Virus record (IMG/VR): IMGVR_UViG_3300036881_000188
Span: 60,054 to 124,053 of that record
Reading direction: 5' to 3' (one strand)
Origin: a virus
Length of the DNA: 64,000 bases
The position numbers were made by a program, and so were the translations under genes. Under the pieces are notes generated by a model, which saw only the letters and a program-made list of their open reading frames with translations, was not told the origin of the DNA and made no database searches. Shown here one piece after another: positions 57,058-64,000 of the stretch (the first letter of the stretch is position 1; every line of letters starts with the position of its first letter).

Positions 57058-57750
57058 ATGCTGTTGACCGAGCGCCAAATCGACTTGCGTCTCAAGTGCC
57101 CGATGTTCGATATGGAGGATCGGCATGGTCCTTCCTCCTACGAATGTGCCCAGAAGCTGTTGCGCTGGGCCGTCCTGGATGCTTTCAAGGGCAGGCTTGT
57201 GTCTGTAGCTACCTTGCGTGGCAAGTTTGAAAGCATCTGGAACGGGCACACGGCAGGATGGGCTCCCGATCATCAGCAGGCTTACTATGCAGGGCTTCGT
57301 GCCGGCAATACGGCCGCCAGGAAGACGTATCTATTCCTTCAGCATTACGAAGTGCTGAAGCCAGTCGAGGCGTACAGCGTCGAATGTGCGGGCGACTGCA
57401 TTGAAGGCGAGTACGCCATGGTGCTCCGGCGCCATGACCGGCGCACAGACGAGCGACCGATGATCCTGCAGACCCACGAATGGCGGCCGGCTTATTGCCA
57501 GCAGCCAGGCGTGATCGAGCTGATCCGGTACGTGCATCTGATGGCCTCAACCGATTACACAGTTCCGGGGGTTTATCACCTGCCGTTGTTCCGCGGCGAA
57601 CCCTGGAAGATGAAGAACTTCGATCTGCCTTTGGTACGCAAGGCAGTCACTTCCATACTGGACGCTATTCGGAATACCGGCCATCCGGTGCCTGGTTCTC
57701 ATTGCGAGGACTGCGCCACCAAGCCCTGCAGGAGTCTCGCTCATGCCTGA
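57058..57750 (+). CDS. PD-(D/E)XK (Cas4-like) nuclease-like protein
   Basis: The protein has 230 residues. QIDLRLKCPMFDMED (about 7-21; early Cys), ECAGDCIEGEYAMVL (about 108-122) and GVIELIRYVHLMAS (about 150) resemble the PDDEXK_1/Cas4 fold, ending in SHCEDCATKPC (three Cys). An E-x-K active site is not obvious (QTHEWRP stands in its place), so it may be degenerate. A related nuclease lies at 49888. Confidence 0.5.
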   Translation: MLLTERQIDLRLKCPMFDMEDRHGPSSYECAQKLLRWAVLDAFKGRLVSVATLRGKFESIWNGHTAGWAPDHQQAYYAGLRAGNTAARKTYLFLQHYEVLKPVEAYSVECAGDCIEGEYAMVLRRHDRRTDERPMILQTHEWRPAYCQQPGVIELIRYVHLMASTDYTVPGVYHLPLFRGEPWKMKNFDLPLVRKAVTSILDAIRNTGHPVPGSHCEDCATKPCRSLAHA

Positions 57751-58036
57751 AACGCTGCCCGTCTTTATGAAGGGCGAACGCAAGCCGATCAACTGCTTTC
57801 GGGATGCCGAAGGCTTTCTCGTCATCGACGCGGTGATTGGAGATGACGATCTTACTGTGGTCAGTCCTGACTCTGGTGAGGAACGGTTCCGCATCACAGA
57901 CGGTGAAGTGATAGACATTCGTCCACATGAGCATGAGTGGGCTATCGATCACAGCCTTTGCACGGTCTGCAACAAGAGCAAACAACAGATCAACGAGGAA
58001 CAAGATGAACAGACCCACCCAACCGCAGTCCAGTAG
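57743..58036 (+). CDS. hypothetical protein, 97 aa
   Basis: Overlaps the preceding gene by 8 bases. Beta-rich (EGFLVIDAVIGDDDLTVVSP) with HEHEWAIDHSLCTVCN near the end, a potential zinc site. Overlaps the next gene by 32 bases. Confidence 0.65.
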   Translation: MPETLPVFMKGERKPINCFRDAEGFLVIDAVIGDDDLTVVSPDSGEERFRITDGEVIDIRPHEHEWAIDHSLCTVCNKSKQQINEEQDEQTHPTAVQ

Positions 58037-58670
58037 GCTGCGTGTTCAAGCTGCGACCAGTGCGGTCAATGCTCCCATCGAATGCCCTTCTTGCGGATCG
58101 ATCTTCTTTATCGAGGCGCAGGCCGGCATGTACACCACCTCCGGCGCCGGCTATCGCAATGTGAATCAGGCTCCTCAAAAGGTGTACCTGTGCCCGTGCG
58201 GCGAGATCATGATTCCGTCAAACTACAGCTCCGGTGTGCCAGCAGGTTCCGAACGTGATCTGTTTGTCCAGTCCCTGAAACTGGCAATCACGCGCAGGAA
58301 CAGCACTACTCTCGATCAGGTCGCGCAAGGCACAGTCAGTCTGGCCGAGCACAACAGGTTGAAGGCCCAGTTCGAAGAGCTGGCTACGCGCTTCAATACC
58401 TGGGCGGCCGGCGGCGAAGTGCCCGAACCTGTCGAGCTGGCGACCAATGGCGACGAGGAAACTCCAGAAGAGGAGCAGTCCCCTGAGCCTGCGGCACGCA
58501 TTACGATGCGCGAACTCGGCGCGGCTCCTTTGATTGCCACAGGCACACGCGGCCGGTCGGCTGCGGCGGCGGTGCAGTCCACGGGCGATCACAAGGAGAT
58601 CACGTCCACACCCGCCACCATCTACACCGGGGGCGCCAGAGAGCGCATGAAGCGTCAAGGGGGCCAGTAA
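58005..58670 (+). CDS. zinc-binding protein with disordered tail, 221 aa
   Basis: ATG 58005 follows GAGGAACAAG. IECPSCGSIFF (about 24-34) and LCPCGEIM (about 61-68) form a zinc ribbon. A coiled segment (EHNRLKAQFEELATRF) leads to a long Glu/Pro/Ala/Thr-rich disordered tail. Family unknown. Confidence 0.68.
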   Translation: MNRPTQPQSSRLRVQAATSAVNAPIECPSCGSIFFIEAQAGMYTTSGAGYRNVNQAPQKVYLCPCGEIMIPSNYSSGVPAGSERDLFVQSLKLAITRRNSTTLDQVAQGTVSLAEHNRLKAQFEELATRFNTWAAGGEVPEPVELATNGDEETPEEEQSPEPAARITMRELGAAPLIATGTRGRSAAAAVQSTGDHKEITSTPATIYTGGARERMKRQGGQ

Positions 58671-58671
58671 C

Positions 58672-59172
58672 GTGTCCAAACGTCAACTTGCATCCCGATC
58701 AGTGAATGTTGAGTTCCTGACCGGACTGGAACTTGTCAGTACGAAGATCTTTCCATTGCCGGGTGGTGTTGGCCGTCGTCAGAACCCGACTGCCTACGAT
58801 CCTCGTCTGACCCATTTGTCGGGCCTGACTCCCGTGGGTGATGAGGTCGTCTACTACGAGCACATCGCAACCGTGCGACACAAAGCGACCAACAAGTTCT
58901 TCGTGGCCTTCAAGGAAACGATGGATGCATTTCTCGCGCGCTCGACTGATCTTCAGAAGTATCCCGAGTGGCTGATGAAGCAACCCAACAAGCAGGCTGA
59001 GCGGGAGATCCATATCTATCTGGTCACGCGCACTCCCCAGAGCGTGTCGATCATGAGGAGCCATGAAGATTGGCTGGCTCATATCGCGGATGTCGGAACC
59101 TTCGACACCCTGGCCTACTTCCTGGCTCAGAATAATGTCATCGATGAGAAGGCCTTGGCCACTCTTCGATAG
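58672..59172 (+). CDS. hypothetical protein, 166 aa (GTG start)
   Basis: GTG 58672 is 1 base after the preceding stop. Alpha/beta protein (EIHIYLVTRTPQSVS; LAHIADVGTFDTLAYFL). No family recognised. Confidence 0.66.
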   Translation: MSKRQLASRSVNVEFLTGLELVSTKIFPLPGGVGRRQNPTAYDPRLTHLSGLTPVGDEVVYYEHIATVRHKATNKFFVAFKETMDAFLARSTDLQKYPEWLMKQPNKQAEREIHIYLVTRTPQSVSIMRSHEDWLAHIADVGTFDTLAYFLAQNNVIDEKALATLR

Positions 59173-59183
59173 CAAGGGGAAGC

Positions 59184-59546
59184 ATGGCCGGACCAGTCAG
59201 TATCGAACGCCGTTCAGCGGCCATGAAGATGGTGCTCATGCATCTTCGCATGCCCACCAGTGATGTTGCGCGATTCGAAGTGACTTTCACGGGCAACAGC
59301 GATTGCTTTGTTGCCCGTATTGACTTTCCCGCACACTACGGCGGCGGCTACCAGATCTTTGAGGGCATTCTTGGATACAAGGTGTCACCCAGTTCCTCGG
59401 TAATGGGTAAGAACCGGGTGACACCGAGGTTCCCACTGCGCTCAACCATCCCACCGCAGACGGCAGAAGACCTCAGGGAAGAAGAGAGGCAGCTTCGGAT
59501 GCGTCTCGACTATGGCGAAACCTTCAACAACGACAGGGTGAGCTGA
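59184..59546 (+). CDS. hypothetical protein, 120 aa
   Basis: Start follows GCAAGGGGAAGC. Beta-rich centre (FEVTFTGNSDCFVARIDFPA) and a charged helix at the end (AEDLREEERQLRMRLDYG). Overlaps the next gene by one base (TGATG). Unknown. Confidence 0.66.
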   Translation: MAGPVSIERRSAAMKMVLMHLRMPTSDVARFEVTFTGNSDCFVARIDFPAHYGGGYQIFEGILGYKVSPSSSVMGKNRVTPRFPLRSTIPPQTAEDLREEERQLRMRLDYGETFNNDRVS

Positions 59547-60079
59547 TGCCTCCAACAGAAGATTTGAACCTGTCAGTTGGAACGGAGATCACAGCCACAG
59601 ACGTTCCCTACGGAAGCTCGTACACCAACGGGCACCTTTATGGTGCTCATGCCATGGGAAACATCCTTTCGGGCGACCTTCAGAATCCTGACAGTGCTCC
59701 CTTGGCCGAGGCCTTCGATCCGCGAACTGGAACAACCTACCATGGCTTTCGCTTTCCGGGAAACGTAGTTCAAGATTCACGCATTCCGGTTGGCACCATC
59801 GCCATGCTCAACAGCAACTGCCACATGGTGCTCATGGCGCCTGACGGTCGAACCGTGGAATGCGATGTCAGAGATGTGATGCTCAACGTCGATCCAGCTC
59901 GTGCCATGAGTGAGCGGATAGCTCTCAAGGCAGGGGAGTTTGGCAGTGGCACGATCCGAGGAACGATGCAGATGTCTCCGGAATCGCACAAGGGGCTGAT
60001 GCGGGCATTCGGATTTACTGATGAGACGAAGCCGGTGATCGTACCGGAAGAGGATCTATTCGAAGACAGGACCTGGTAA
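59546..60079 (+). CDS. hypothetical protein, 177 aa
   Basis: Beta-rich protein with many Gly and Thr (GTEITATDVPYGSSYTNG; RTGTTYHGFRFPG). The ATG overlaps the previous stop. No domain recognised; the composition is compatible with a small structural or binding protein. Confidence 0.66.
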   Translation: MPPTEDLNLSVGTEITATDVPYGSSYTNGHLYGAHAMGNILSGDLQNPDSAPLAEAFDPRTGTTYHGFRFPGNVVQDSRIPVGTIAMLNSNCHMVLMAPDGRTVECDVRDVMLNVDPARAMSERIALKAGEFGSGTIRGTMQMSPESHKGLMRAFGFTDETKPVIVPEEDLFEDRTW

Positions 60080-60098
60080 TGAAAGGAATCATCCTCCA

Positions 60099-60299
60099 AT
60101 GGCCAAAACGACTCGCAAGACGTCGGGCTCCTCGAAAGCCCGTTTTCCGGTGCCCCCTATTAAGGCACCTGCACGCAATGTCAAAGGGATTGGAAAGCTC
60201 GGTCTCTTCGAAGGCGGCCTGACCCCCACGGTTATCAACCCCAAGTATGGTCCGAACGGCGGAAAGCTTGACGGCCAGATCCTTGGCAGACAGAGGTAG
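60099..60299 (+). CDS. basic low-complexity protein, 66 aa
   Basis: Lys/Arg/Gly/Pro-rich throughout (KTTRKTSGSSKARFPVPP), probably unstructured. ATG 60099 follows AAAGGAATCATCCTCCA. Possibly nucleic-acid binding by charge only. Confidence 0.6.
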   Translation: MAKTTRKTSGSSKARFPVPPIKAPARNVKGIGKLGLFEGGLTPTVINPKYGPNGGKLDGQILGRQR

Positions 60300-60304
60300 T
60301 TCTC

Positions 60305-60769
60305 ATGGCAGGCCTGTGGTTCAAACCCGTTTGTGACGATTTGCTGGGAAAGATCCACCGCTGGTGGGTCAACTACGAGCGCGGGGAAATCTTCTCCACG
60401 CGCGAGTGGCTTGACCGAGAGGGCAACAAGGTCGACAAGCCCACCCGCTATGCCTACAGGATTCCCTTTCGGCCTTTGGAGATCCAGCACCTGGTTTCAA
60501 TTCTCGAAGCCCTGGCGCCGACGAATTCTCTGACCAAGGATATGAAGGAACTTCACGAAAGCATGAAGCACCGCTTCATCAATCTGAACCTGAAGAACCG
60601 GCCGCGCCTGCTGCCCACCGGTGTGTGGATGGTCACCTTGGCCTGGTACAAGGCAGACATCGAAGAGGTTCTCACGCTTCTGCTCGAAGCCAAATCCGGC
60701 AAGTCGCAGACGATAGAGTCCCTGGCTGAACGACAGAAAGAACAGGGGAAGGATCTCTTTGAGGTATAG
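60305..60769 (+). CDS. hypothetical protein, 154 aa
   Basis: Helical protein with an aromatic, basic start (LLGKIHRWWVNYERGEI) and a C-terminal helix. Preceded by GGTAGTTCTC, a weak site. No family recognised. Confidence 0.66.
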   Translation: MAGLWFKPVCDDLLGKIHRWWVNYERGEIFSTREWLDREGNKVDKPTRYAYRIPFRPLEIQHLVSILEALAPTNSLTKDMKELHESMKHRFINLNLKNRPRLLPTGVWMVTLAWYKADIEEVLTLLLEAKSGKSQTIESLAERQKEQGKDLFEV

Positions 60770-60771
60770 CC

Positions 60772-61023
60772 ATGGCCAGCAAGCGTTGTATACGGCGCCG
60801 GCGGGAGCGTGTGAGTCGCACGGTGTGCCGCTCCCAGCGACTCCGCATTGAGCGGTGCTGTTTGAACAAGCAGCACTTCGACACCTTTGATCAGGCGGAA
60901 GGCGAGATGCTCAGCCTGATGGGTGCCTCCTATTACGATGGCGAGGACTTGAACGTCTACCTCTGTCCAGTCACCGGAAACCACTACCACTTCGGCCATG
61001 TGCCGAGCCAGTTCCGCAGGTAA
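60772..61023 (+). CDS. basic Cys/His-containing protein, 83 aa
   Basis: Arg-rich start (KRCIRRRRERVSRTVCRSQR) and then CCLNKQHFDTFDQAE and LCPVTGNHYHFGH, with Cys and His that could coordinate zinc. The end resembles short phage proteins with a YxC...YH pattern. Unknown. Confidence 0.64.
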   Translation: MASKRCIRRRRERVSRTVCRSQRLRIERCCLNKQHFDTFDQAEGEMLSLMGASYYDGEDLNVYLCPVTGNHYHFGHVPSQFRR

Positions 61024-61026
61024 ATC

Positions 61027-61731
61027 ATGATTCCCAATGCACCCAAAGTTAGAGTGCCCAAGTTGAAGATCCCGAAGATCGCCGGACTGCCCAAGCCGGC
61101 CAGCACAGCTCTGACCGAAACACGCCTGACCGCTCCGGACTACATCCTGGGCCTCGACATGTCTCTCGAACACACCGGATGGTGTCTGTACAACGTCAAG
61201 ACTGGAGTCCGTCAGGAGAGGGTCTTGGAGCCCAATCCGACCAAGTCCAAGAAGGTGACCCCGGTCCTGGGCATGCGCCGGCTGGTCTGGCTGCGGGAAC
61301 GGGTGACCAACCTGGCCATGTGGGGCGTGCCTGAGCGGCCGACAGAAGGTGAACGGATCTCGTGCCTGGTGATGATCGAGGGCTATGCCTTCGGCGCCAA
61401 AGGGTCGAGCGGCATCAGCCTGGGCGAGCTGGGCGGGGTTACCCGCGTGGCCCTGTATGACCTGAATGTTCCGTTCATCGAGATCCCGCCAACGCAGCTG
61501 AAGAAGTTCGTGACCGGGAAAGGCACTGCCAAGAAAGAGCACATGCTCATGGAAGTGCTCGACCGCTGGCATGAGAAGTTCTTCGACGACAACATCTGTG
61601 ACGCCTTCAGCCTGGTTCAACTGGGCCGCGCCATCACCAACACGCAAGAAGGAAACCTGCTGGCTCACCAGAAGGAGACAGTCTCCGACGTGGTGAAGAC
61701 CTGGCTGAAAGATCACCCGGCCGCGGCATAG
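61027..61731 (+). CDS. RuvC-like Holliday junction resolvase
   Basis: The protein has 234 residues. ILGLDMSLEHTGWCL (about 39-53; Asp43), CLVMIEGYAFGAKG (about 117-130; Glu122) and DDNICDAFSLVQLG (about 184-197; two Asp) are the RuvC acidic motifs; LKKFVTGKGTAKKEHM (about 158-173) is typical of the phage branch. A Pro/Lys-rich 35-residue extension precedes the fold. It resolves branched recombination DNA before packaging. Starts after a weak site. Confidence 0.87.
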   Translation: MIPNAPKVRVPKLKIPKIAGLPKPASTALTETRLTAPDYILGLDMSLEHTGWCLYNVKTGVRQERVLEPNPTKSKKVTPVLGMRRLVWLRERVTNLAMWGVPERPTEGERISCLVMIEGYAFGAKGSSGISLGELGGVTRVALYDLNVPFIEIPPTQLKKFVTGKGTAKKEHMLMEVLDRWHEKFFDDNICDAFSLVQLGRAITNTQEGNLLAHQKETVSDVVKTWLKDHPAAA

Positions 61732-61761
61732 TCTGTGGCCCCAACCGAAACCGGAGGCACC

Positions 61762-61977
61762 ATGAAGTACCACGTCTCTTACATCGAAGACCCGTCGCAG
61801 GACGTTGACATTGAAGCCGACGACCTGAACCTCGGCGAGCAAACTGTGAGCTTCTACAAAGATCCGAAGGGCACAAGCTTCGTCAAGACGATTGCCATCC
61901 TGACGCTCGTTCCGGGCATGAAGATCATCGGCGACGACAATGTCGTTCTGGCCGAAGAACTTCCCATCGCCGCCTAG
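61762..61977 (+). CDS. hypothetical protein, 71 aa
   Basis: ATG 61762 has CGGAGGCACC upstream; the earlier in-frame GTG (61735) lacks a site. Small beta-rich acidic protein (YHVSYIEDPSQDVDIEA; FVKTIAILTLVPGM). Unknown. Confidence 0.68.
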   Translation: MKYHVSYIEDPSQDVDIEADDLNLGEQTVSFYKDPKGTSFVKTIAILTLVPGMKIIGDDNVVLAEELPIAA

Positions 61978-62031
61978 CTTTGGTAGTACCGGACCCACCA
62001 TCAACAATTCAGAAGTACGAGGAACAGATCC

Positions 62032-62418
62032 ATGGCAACACTCGCAATTGAACAGATGCAGTTTCCATTCATGCCTCCGCCGGCGCCGTTGCCGACCGAG
62101 CTGCACAACCTCAAAGTGAACCGTCTTGAGCCGGGACAGTTGGGCAACACCGTTCGCCGTGGCGACAAGTGGGCCAACGTTCCCAGGGGACATGATCTTC
62201 TTCTGACCCAGGGACCGGATCACAAGATGGTCGGTCACGGCCGCGTGGAAAAGGTCTGGACCGGCCCGTTCAACGAGGTCCCGGCCACCGTGCTCGATCG
62301 GAACCACTCCGGCAGCCAGAGCTACTCCAGCGTTTTGCTCGCCATGCGCGACGCCTACGGCGCGGACTTCTCGGAAGATGAGATCGTCGTCTTCCTCGAC
62401 TACAAACGCATCAGCTAA
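62032..62418 (+). CDS. hypothetical PUA/ASCH-like protein, 128 aa
   Basis: The core RRGDKWANVPRGHDLLL then VGHGRVEKVWTGPFNEVP looks like an ASCH/PUA-type barrel (short RxG-K-x motif, then glycine turns and strands), a fold that often binds RNA. The match is weak. Start follows CGAGGAACAGATCC. Confidence 0.55.
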   Translation: MATLAIEQMQFPFMPPPAPLPTELHNLKVNRLEPGQLGNTVRRGDKWANVPRGHDLLLTQGPDHKMVGHGRVEKVWTGPFNEVPATVLDRNHSGSQSYSSVLLAMRDAYGADFSEDEIVVFLDYKRIS

Positions 62419-62432
62419 CTATCGCGTGAGGA

Positions 62433-62819
62433 ATGTCAGAACAATCCAAGATCCGGTGGAGAACCAAGTATCCTGAGCGGCACAAGAAAGCTCAGGCGGC
62501 TTGGAGGGCGAAACATAAGGCCGACATCGCCACCTACAACAAGCAGAACGGTTACGCCCTCAAGCTGGAAATGATCCAAGCTTACGGCGGCAAGTGTTCC
62601 TGCTGTGGTTTGGATATTCCTGAGTTCCTTACACTCGACCATCCTGAAGGCGACGGAGCAGCTGATCGTCGCCAGCGCAAGACAAATGGAGGATACGGAA
62701 TGTACCTCCAGTTGAAGAAAGAAGGATGGCCAAGCACCTTTCGTCTTCTGTGCTGGAACTGCAACTGCAGCATTGGCCGTTATGGCTACTGTCCGCATCA
62801 GCATCAAACGCAACTCTAA
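62433..62819 (+). CDS. HNH-nuclease-like protein, 128 aa
   Basis: Basic start (RWRTKYPERHKKAQAAW), then GKCSCCGLDIPEFLTLDHPEG (about 53-73, with CxCC and LDH) and LLCWNCNCSIGRYGYCPH. This Cys/His pattern matches a small HNH-like family in phages. No intron context is visible. Start ATG follows GTGAGGA. Confidence 0.75.
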   Translation: MSEQSKIRWRTKYPERHKKAQAAWRAKHKADIATYNKQNGYALKLEMIQAYGGKCSCCGLDIPEFLTLDHPEGDGAADRRQRKTNGGYGMYLQLKKEGWPSTFRLLCWNCNCSIGRYGYCPHQHQTQL

Positions 62820-62866
62820 TCAAGTACGGCGCCTTTCTCCGTGTGGGGACACTTTGAGGGGCTTCC

Positions 62867-64000
62867 GTGTCGAGATCGTATACTCTGTCAGCAACACATT
62901 ATGCAGCGGGCTGGGTTGTGCCCGATGATGACAACTTCAACGTTCGGACTGAGGTCAACGATCTCGCCATTCGTTACGCCAAGCTGCCAGACGGGCCCGA
63001 TAAAGAAACGGCCTTTTTGAAGCTGGTGGAGTGTTTCCACGGCTATCTGATCAAGTACACCAACATGGTGATTCGTGGTCAGCTGCCGAACCCGACATCC
63101 CGGGTCGGCAAGGACGCCGCAGAGATGCTGAAGAAGTTGCTGCCGCGGGGATCCAACCCCGACCAGGCCGTCCTGTCGAAGACTTGTCACACCCTGCATC
63201 TGGCCTTCAAGACCATGACCACGGATGACATCTACGACGCGATGGTGATGTGTTTCCTTCGCGCCTGCCGGCGTTACGATCCGCTCTATACGGATAAGGT
63301 CCGTCAAGTTTGTGAGGTATTGGATGGGAAAACATTCTGCCAGCAGTTCACAGCCGACGCCGTCTCATCAGTTGTGGGTTTTGACGCTGTTGGGTGCATT
63401 AGGCTGCTGGTTCGCAAGCAGTACCTGGTCTCGGTGGTCGGCAACCAGAGGAAGGTTATCGGTTATCGAAGGGGGCCGTCTTGGCCACCTCAGCAAGCAT
63501 TCTTTGAATCGGGGCCGATTGGGTTTACATACTTCGCGGCCATGTGGTTTCGCTACTACCTGGCGGAACATATTGTGGCGGCGATGGGCGAACTCGAGTC
63601 CAGGGAGGGAGTGCTTCAGTTGGATCGGGGCATCACTTGCATCGGAAAAGTCTCCTCTCACGAGGATTTTGCACACTCCAGCGATGCACTGCCTCATGCG
63701 GACGGCAACTTCGTGGACCAACACGGCACCGCCTGGGCAGCTGACACGTCTCTGATGGAGACCCAGCTCGACATCAGCGAGATGACCGACGGCTGGGTCC
63801 GACAGACCAGCGACAAGCTGTTCCGCAACCTGACAACCACTGAACGTTGGCTCCTCCAGATGATCTTCCGGAAGGAGTTCAACTGGGTTCAGATCTCAGC
63901 CATGCTGCAGTGCAGCACTCAGACGGCCCGCCAGCAGTACAACGATGTCATGAAGTACCTGCGCGGGCACGTTGGCGTTCCGGAACCGATCGCTGCTTAG
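62867..64000 (+). CDS. sigma-70-like factor (putative), 377 aa
   Basis: The frame opens with GTG 62867 and ends at TAG 63998-64000. LVECFHGYLIKYTNMVI and DIYDAMVMCFLRACRRYDP (about 52-138) resemble sigma region 2. FTYFAAMWFRYYLAEHI (about 222-238) looks like a core helix. The end, LTTTERWLLQMIFRKEFN then ISAMLQCSTQTARQQYND (about 325-365), matches region 4 (a winged HTH). The middle has an insertion (about 155-205). It may direct host RNA polymerase to phage promoters, for instance the recurring intergenic boxes. The assignment is by motif only. Confidence 0.65.
   Translation: MSRSYTLSATHYAAGWVVPDDDNFNVRTEVNDLAIRYAKLPDGPDKETAFLKLVECFHGYLIKYTNMVIRGQLPNPTSRVGKDAAEMLKKLLPRGSNPDQAVLSKTCHTLHLAFKTMTTDDIYDAMVMCFLRACRRYDPLYTDKVRQVCEVLDGKTFCQQFTADAVSSVVGFDAVGCIRLLVRKQYLVSVVGNQRKVIGYRRGPSWPPQQAFFESGPIGFTYFAAMWFRYYLAEHIVAAMGELESREGVLQLDRGITCIGKVSSHEDFAHSSDALPHADGNFVDQHGTAWAADTSLMETQLDISEMTDGWVRQTSDKLFRNLTTTERWLLQMIFRKEFNWVQISAMLQCSTQTARQQYNDVMKYLRGHVGVPEPIAA

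Noticed and set aside
60553-62307. 584-codon open frame on the minus strand
   Set aside because: It spans several short plus-strand genes with good ribosome sites and the RuvC motifs; the translation is His/Leu-rich noise.
1-64000. CRISPR arrays, insertion sequences, inteins or group I/II introns
   Set aside because: No regularly spaced repeats, transposase genes, splicing motifs or homing nucleases next to split genes were seen by eye. A profile search would be needed to exclude introns fully.
1-64000. Recoded stop codons across the genome
   Set aside because: TAA, TAG and TGA all end well-supported genes with tight downstream starts, so the single interrupted gene does not imply an altered code.

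Overview
The window looks like part of a large tailed-phage genome, or a phage-like or phage-plasmid replicon. It is moderately GC-rich. About 100 genes are packed with 1-4 base stop/start overlaps, and all but one lie on the plus strand. There is an almost complete viral replication and recombination set, nucleotide-metabolism enzymes, three to four tRNA-type genes, a tmRNA and dozens of small unknown genes. No terminase, portal, capsid or tail gene was recognised, so this is an early/middle-gene segment. The host cannot be named from the sequence. The first gene is cut by the left edge; the last (a sigma-like protein) stops at base 64000.

Layout. 0-9 kb: small genes; a tRNA-like RNA of about 142 nt; a circularly permuted (two-piece) tmRNA; a NarL-type response regulator; a PTH2-like peptidyl-tRNA hydrolase; tRNA-Gln, tRNA-Leu and a Cys-anticodon tRNA; a conserved phage gene with an in-frame TAA; an RlpA-like exported protein; an HNH protein. 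10-13.8 kb: a PRTRC cassette (E, C, F, B, ThiF), whose C/B/ThiF members are ubiquitin-like, E2-like and E1-like in family terms. 14-19 kb: SSB, peptide deformylase, RNase H and, alone on the minus strand, an XRE-type repressor. 19-30.7 kb: RecD2-like helicase, Rad52/DdrA-like annealing protein, DnaN-like clamp, UDG-like protein, two ATP-dependent DNA ligases (one with a WGR domain), DnaX-like clamp loader and a MazG-like protein. 30.7-43.4 kb: B12-dependent ribonucleotide reductase, a second NTP-pyrophosphohydrolase-like protein, dTMP kinase, a family A DNA polymerase split into two genes by three small genes, an HU-like protein and a SNF2-type helicase. 43.4-49.8 kb: two tandem DUF1257/Ycf35-like proteins, a DUF2997-like protein, an NrdG-like radical SAM protein, a DnaQ-like exonuclease and a Ycf46-like AAA ATPase. 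49.9-64 kb: RecB/Cas4-like nucleases, RecA-like recombinase, Hjc-like nuclease, primase-helicase, deoxyribosyltransferase-like protein, RuvC-like resolvase, HNH protein and sigma-like factor.

How it fits together. The replisome is bacterial in style (clamp, clamp loader, primase-helicase, SSB, Pol A) and is backed by recombination genes (RecA, Rad52-like, RecD2, RuvC/Hjc, RecB-like). NrdJ, dTMP kinase, MazG-like proteins and a deoxyribosyltransferase-like protein would supply and clean up precursors. tmRNA, PTH2, deformylase and tRNAs form a translation-maintenance and ribosome-rescue layer. Two short intergenic motifs recur before operons: a palindrome CTAAC-n-GTTAG and a TAGGGG-cttt-CCcctAT element. 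The palindrome also lies in the divergent region next to the lone XRE regulator, so it may be its operator.

The least ordinary items are the permuted phage tmRNA, the PRTRC ubiquitin-like cassette on a phage-like genome, the split polymerase, the TAA-interrupted conserved gene and the shared palindromic operator candidate.
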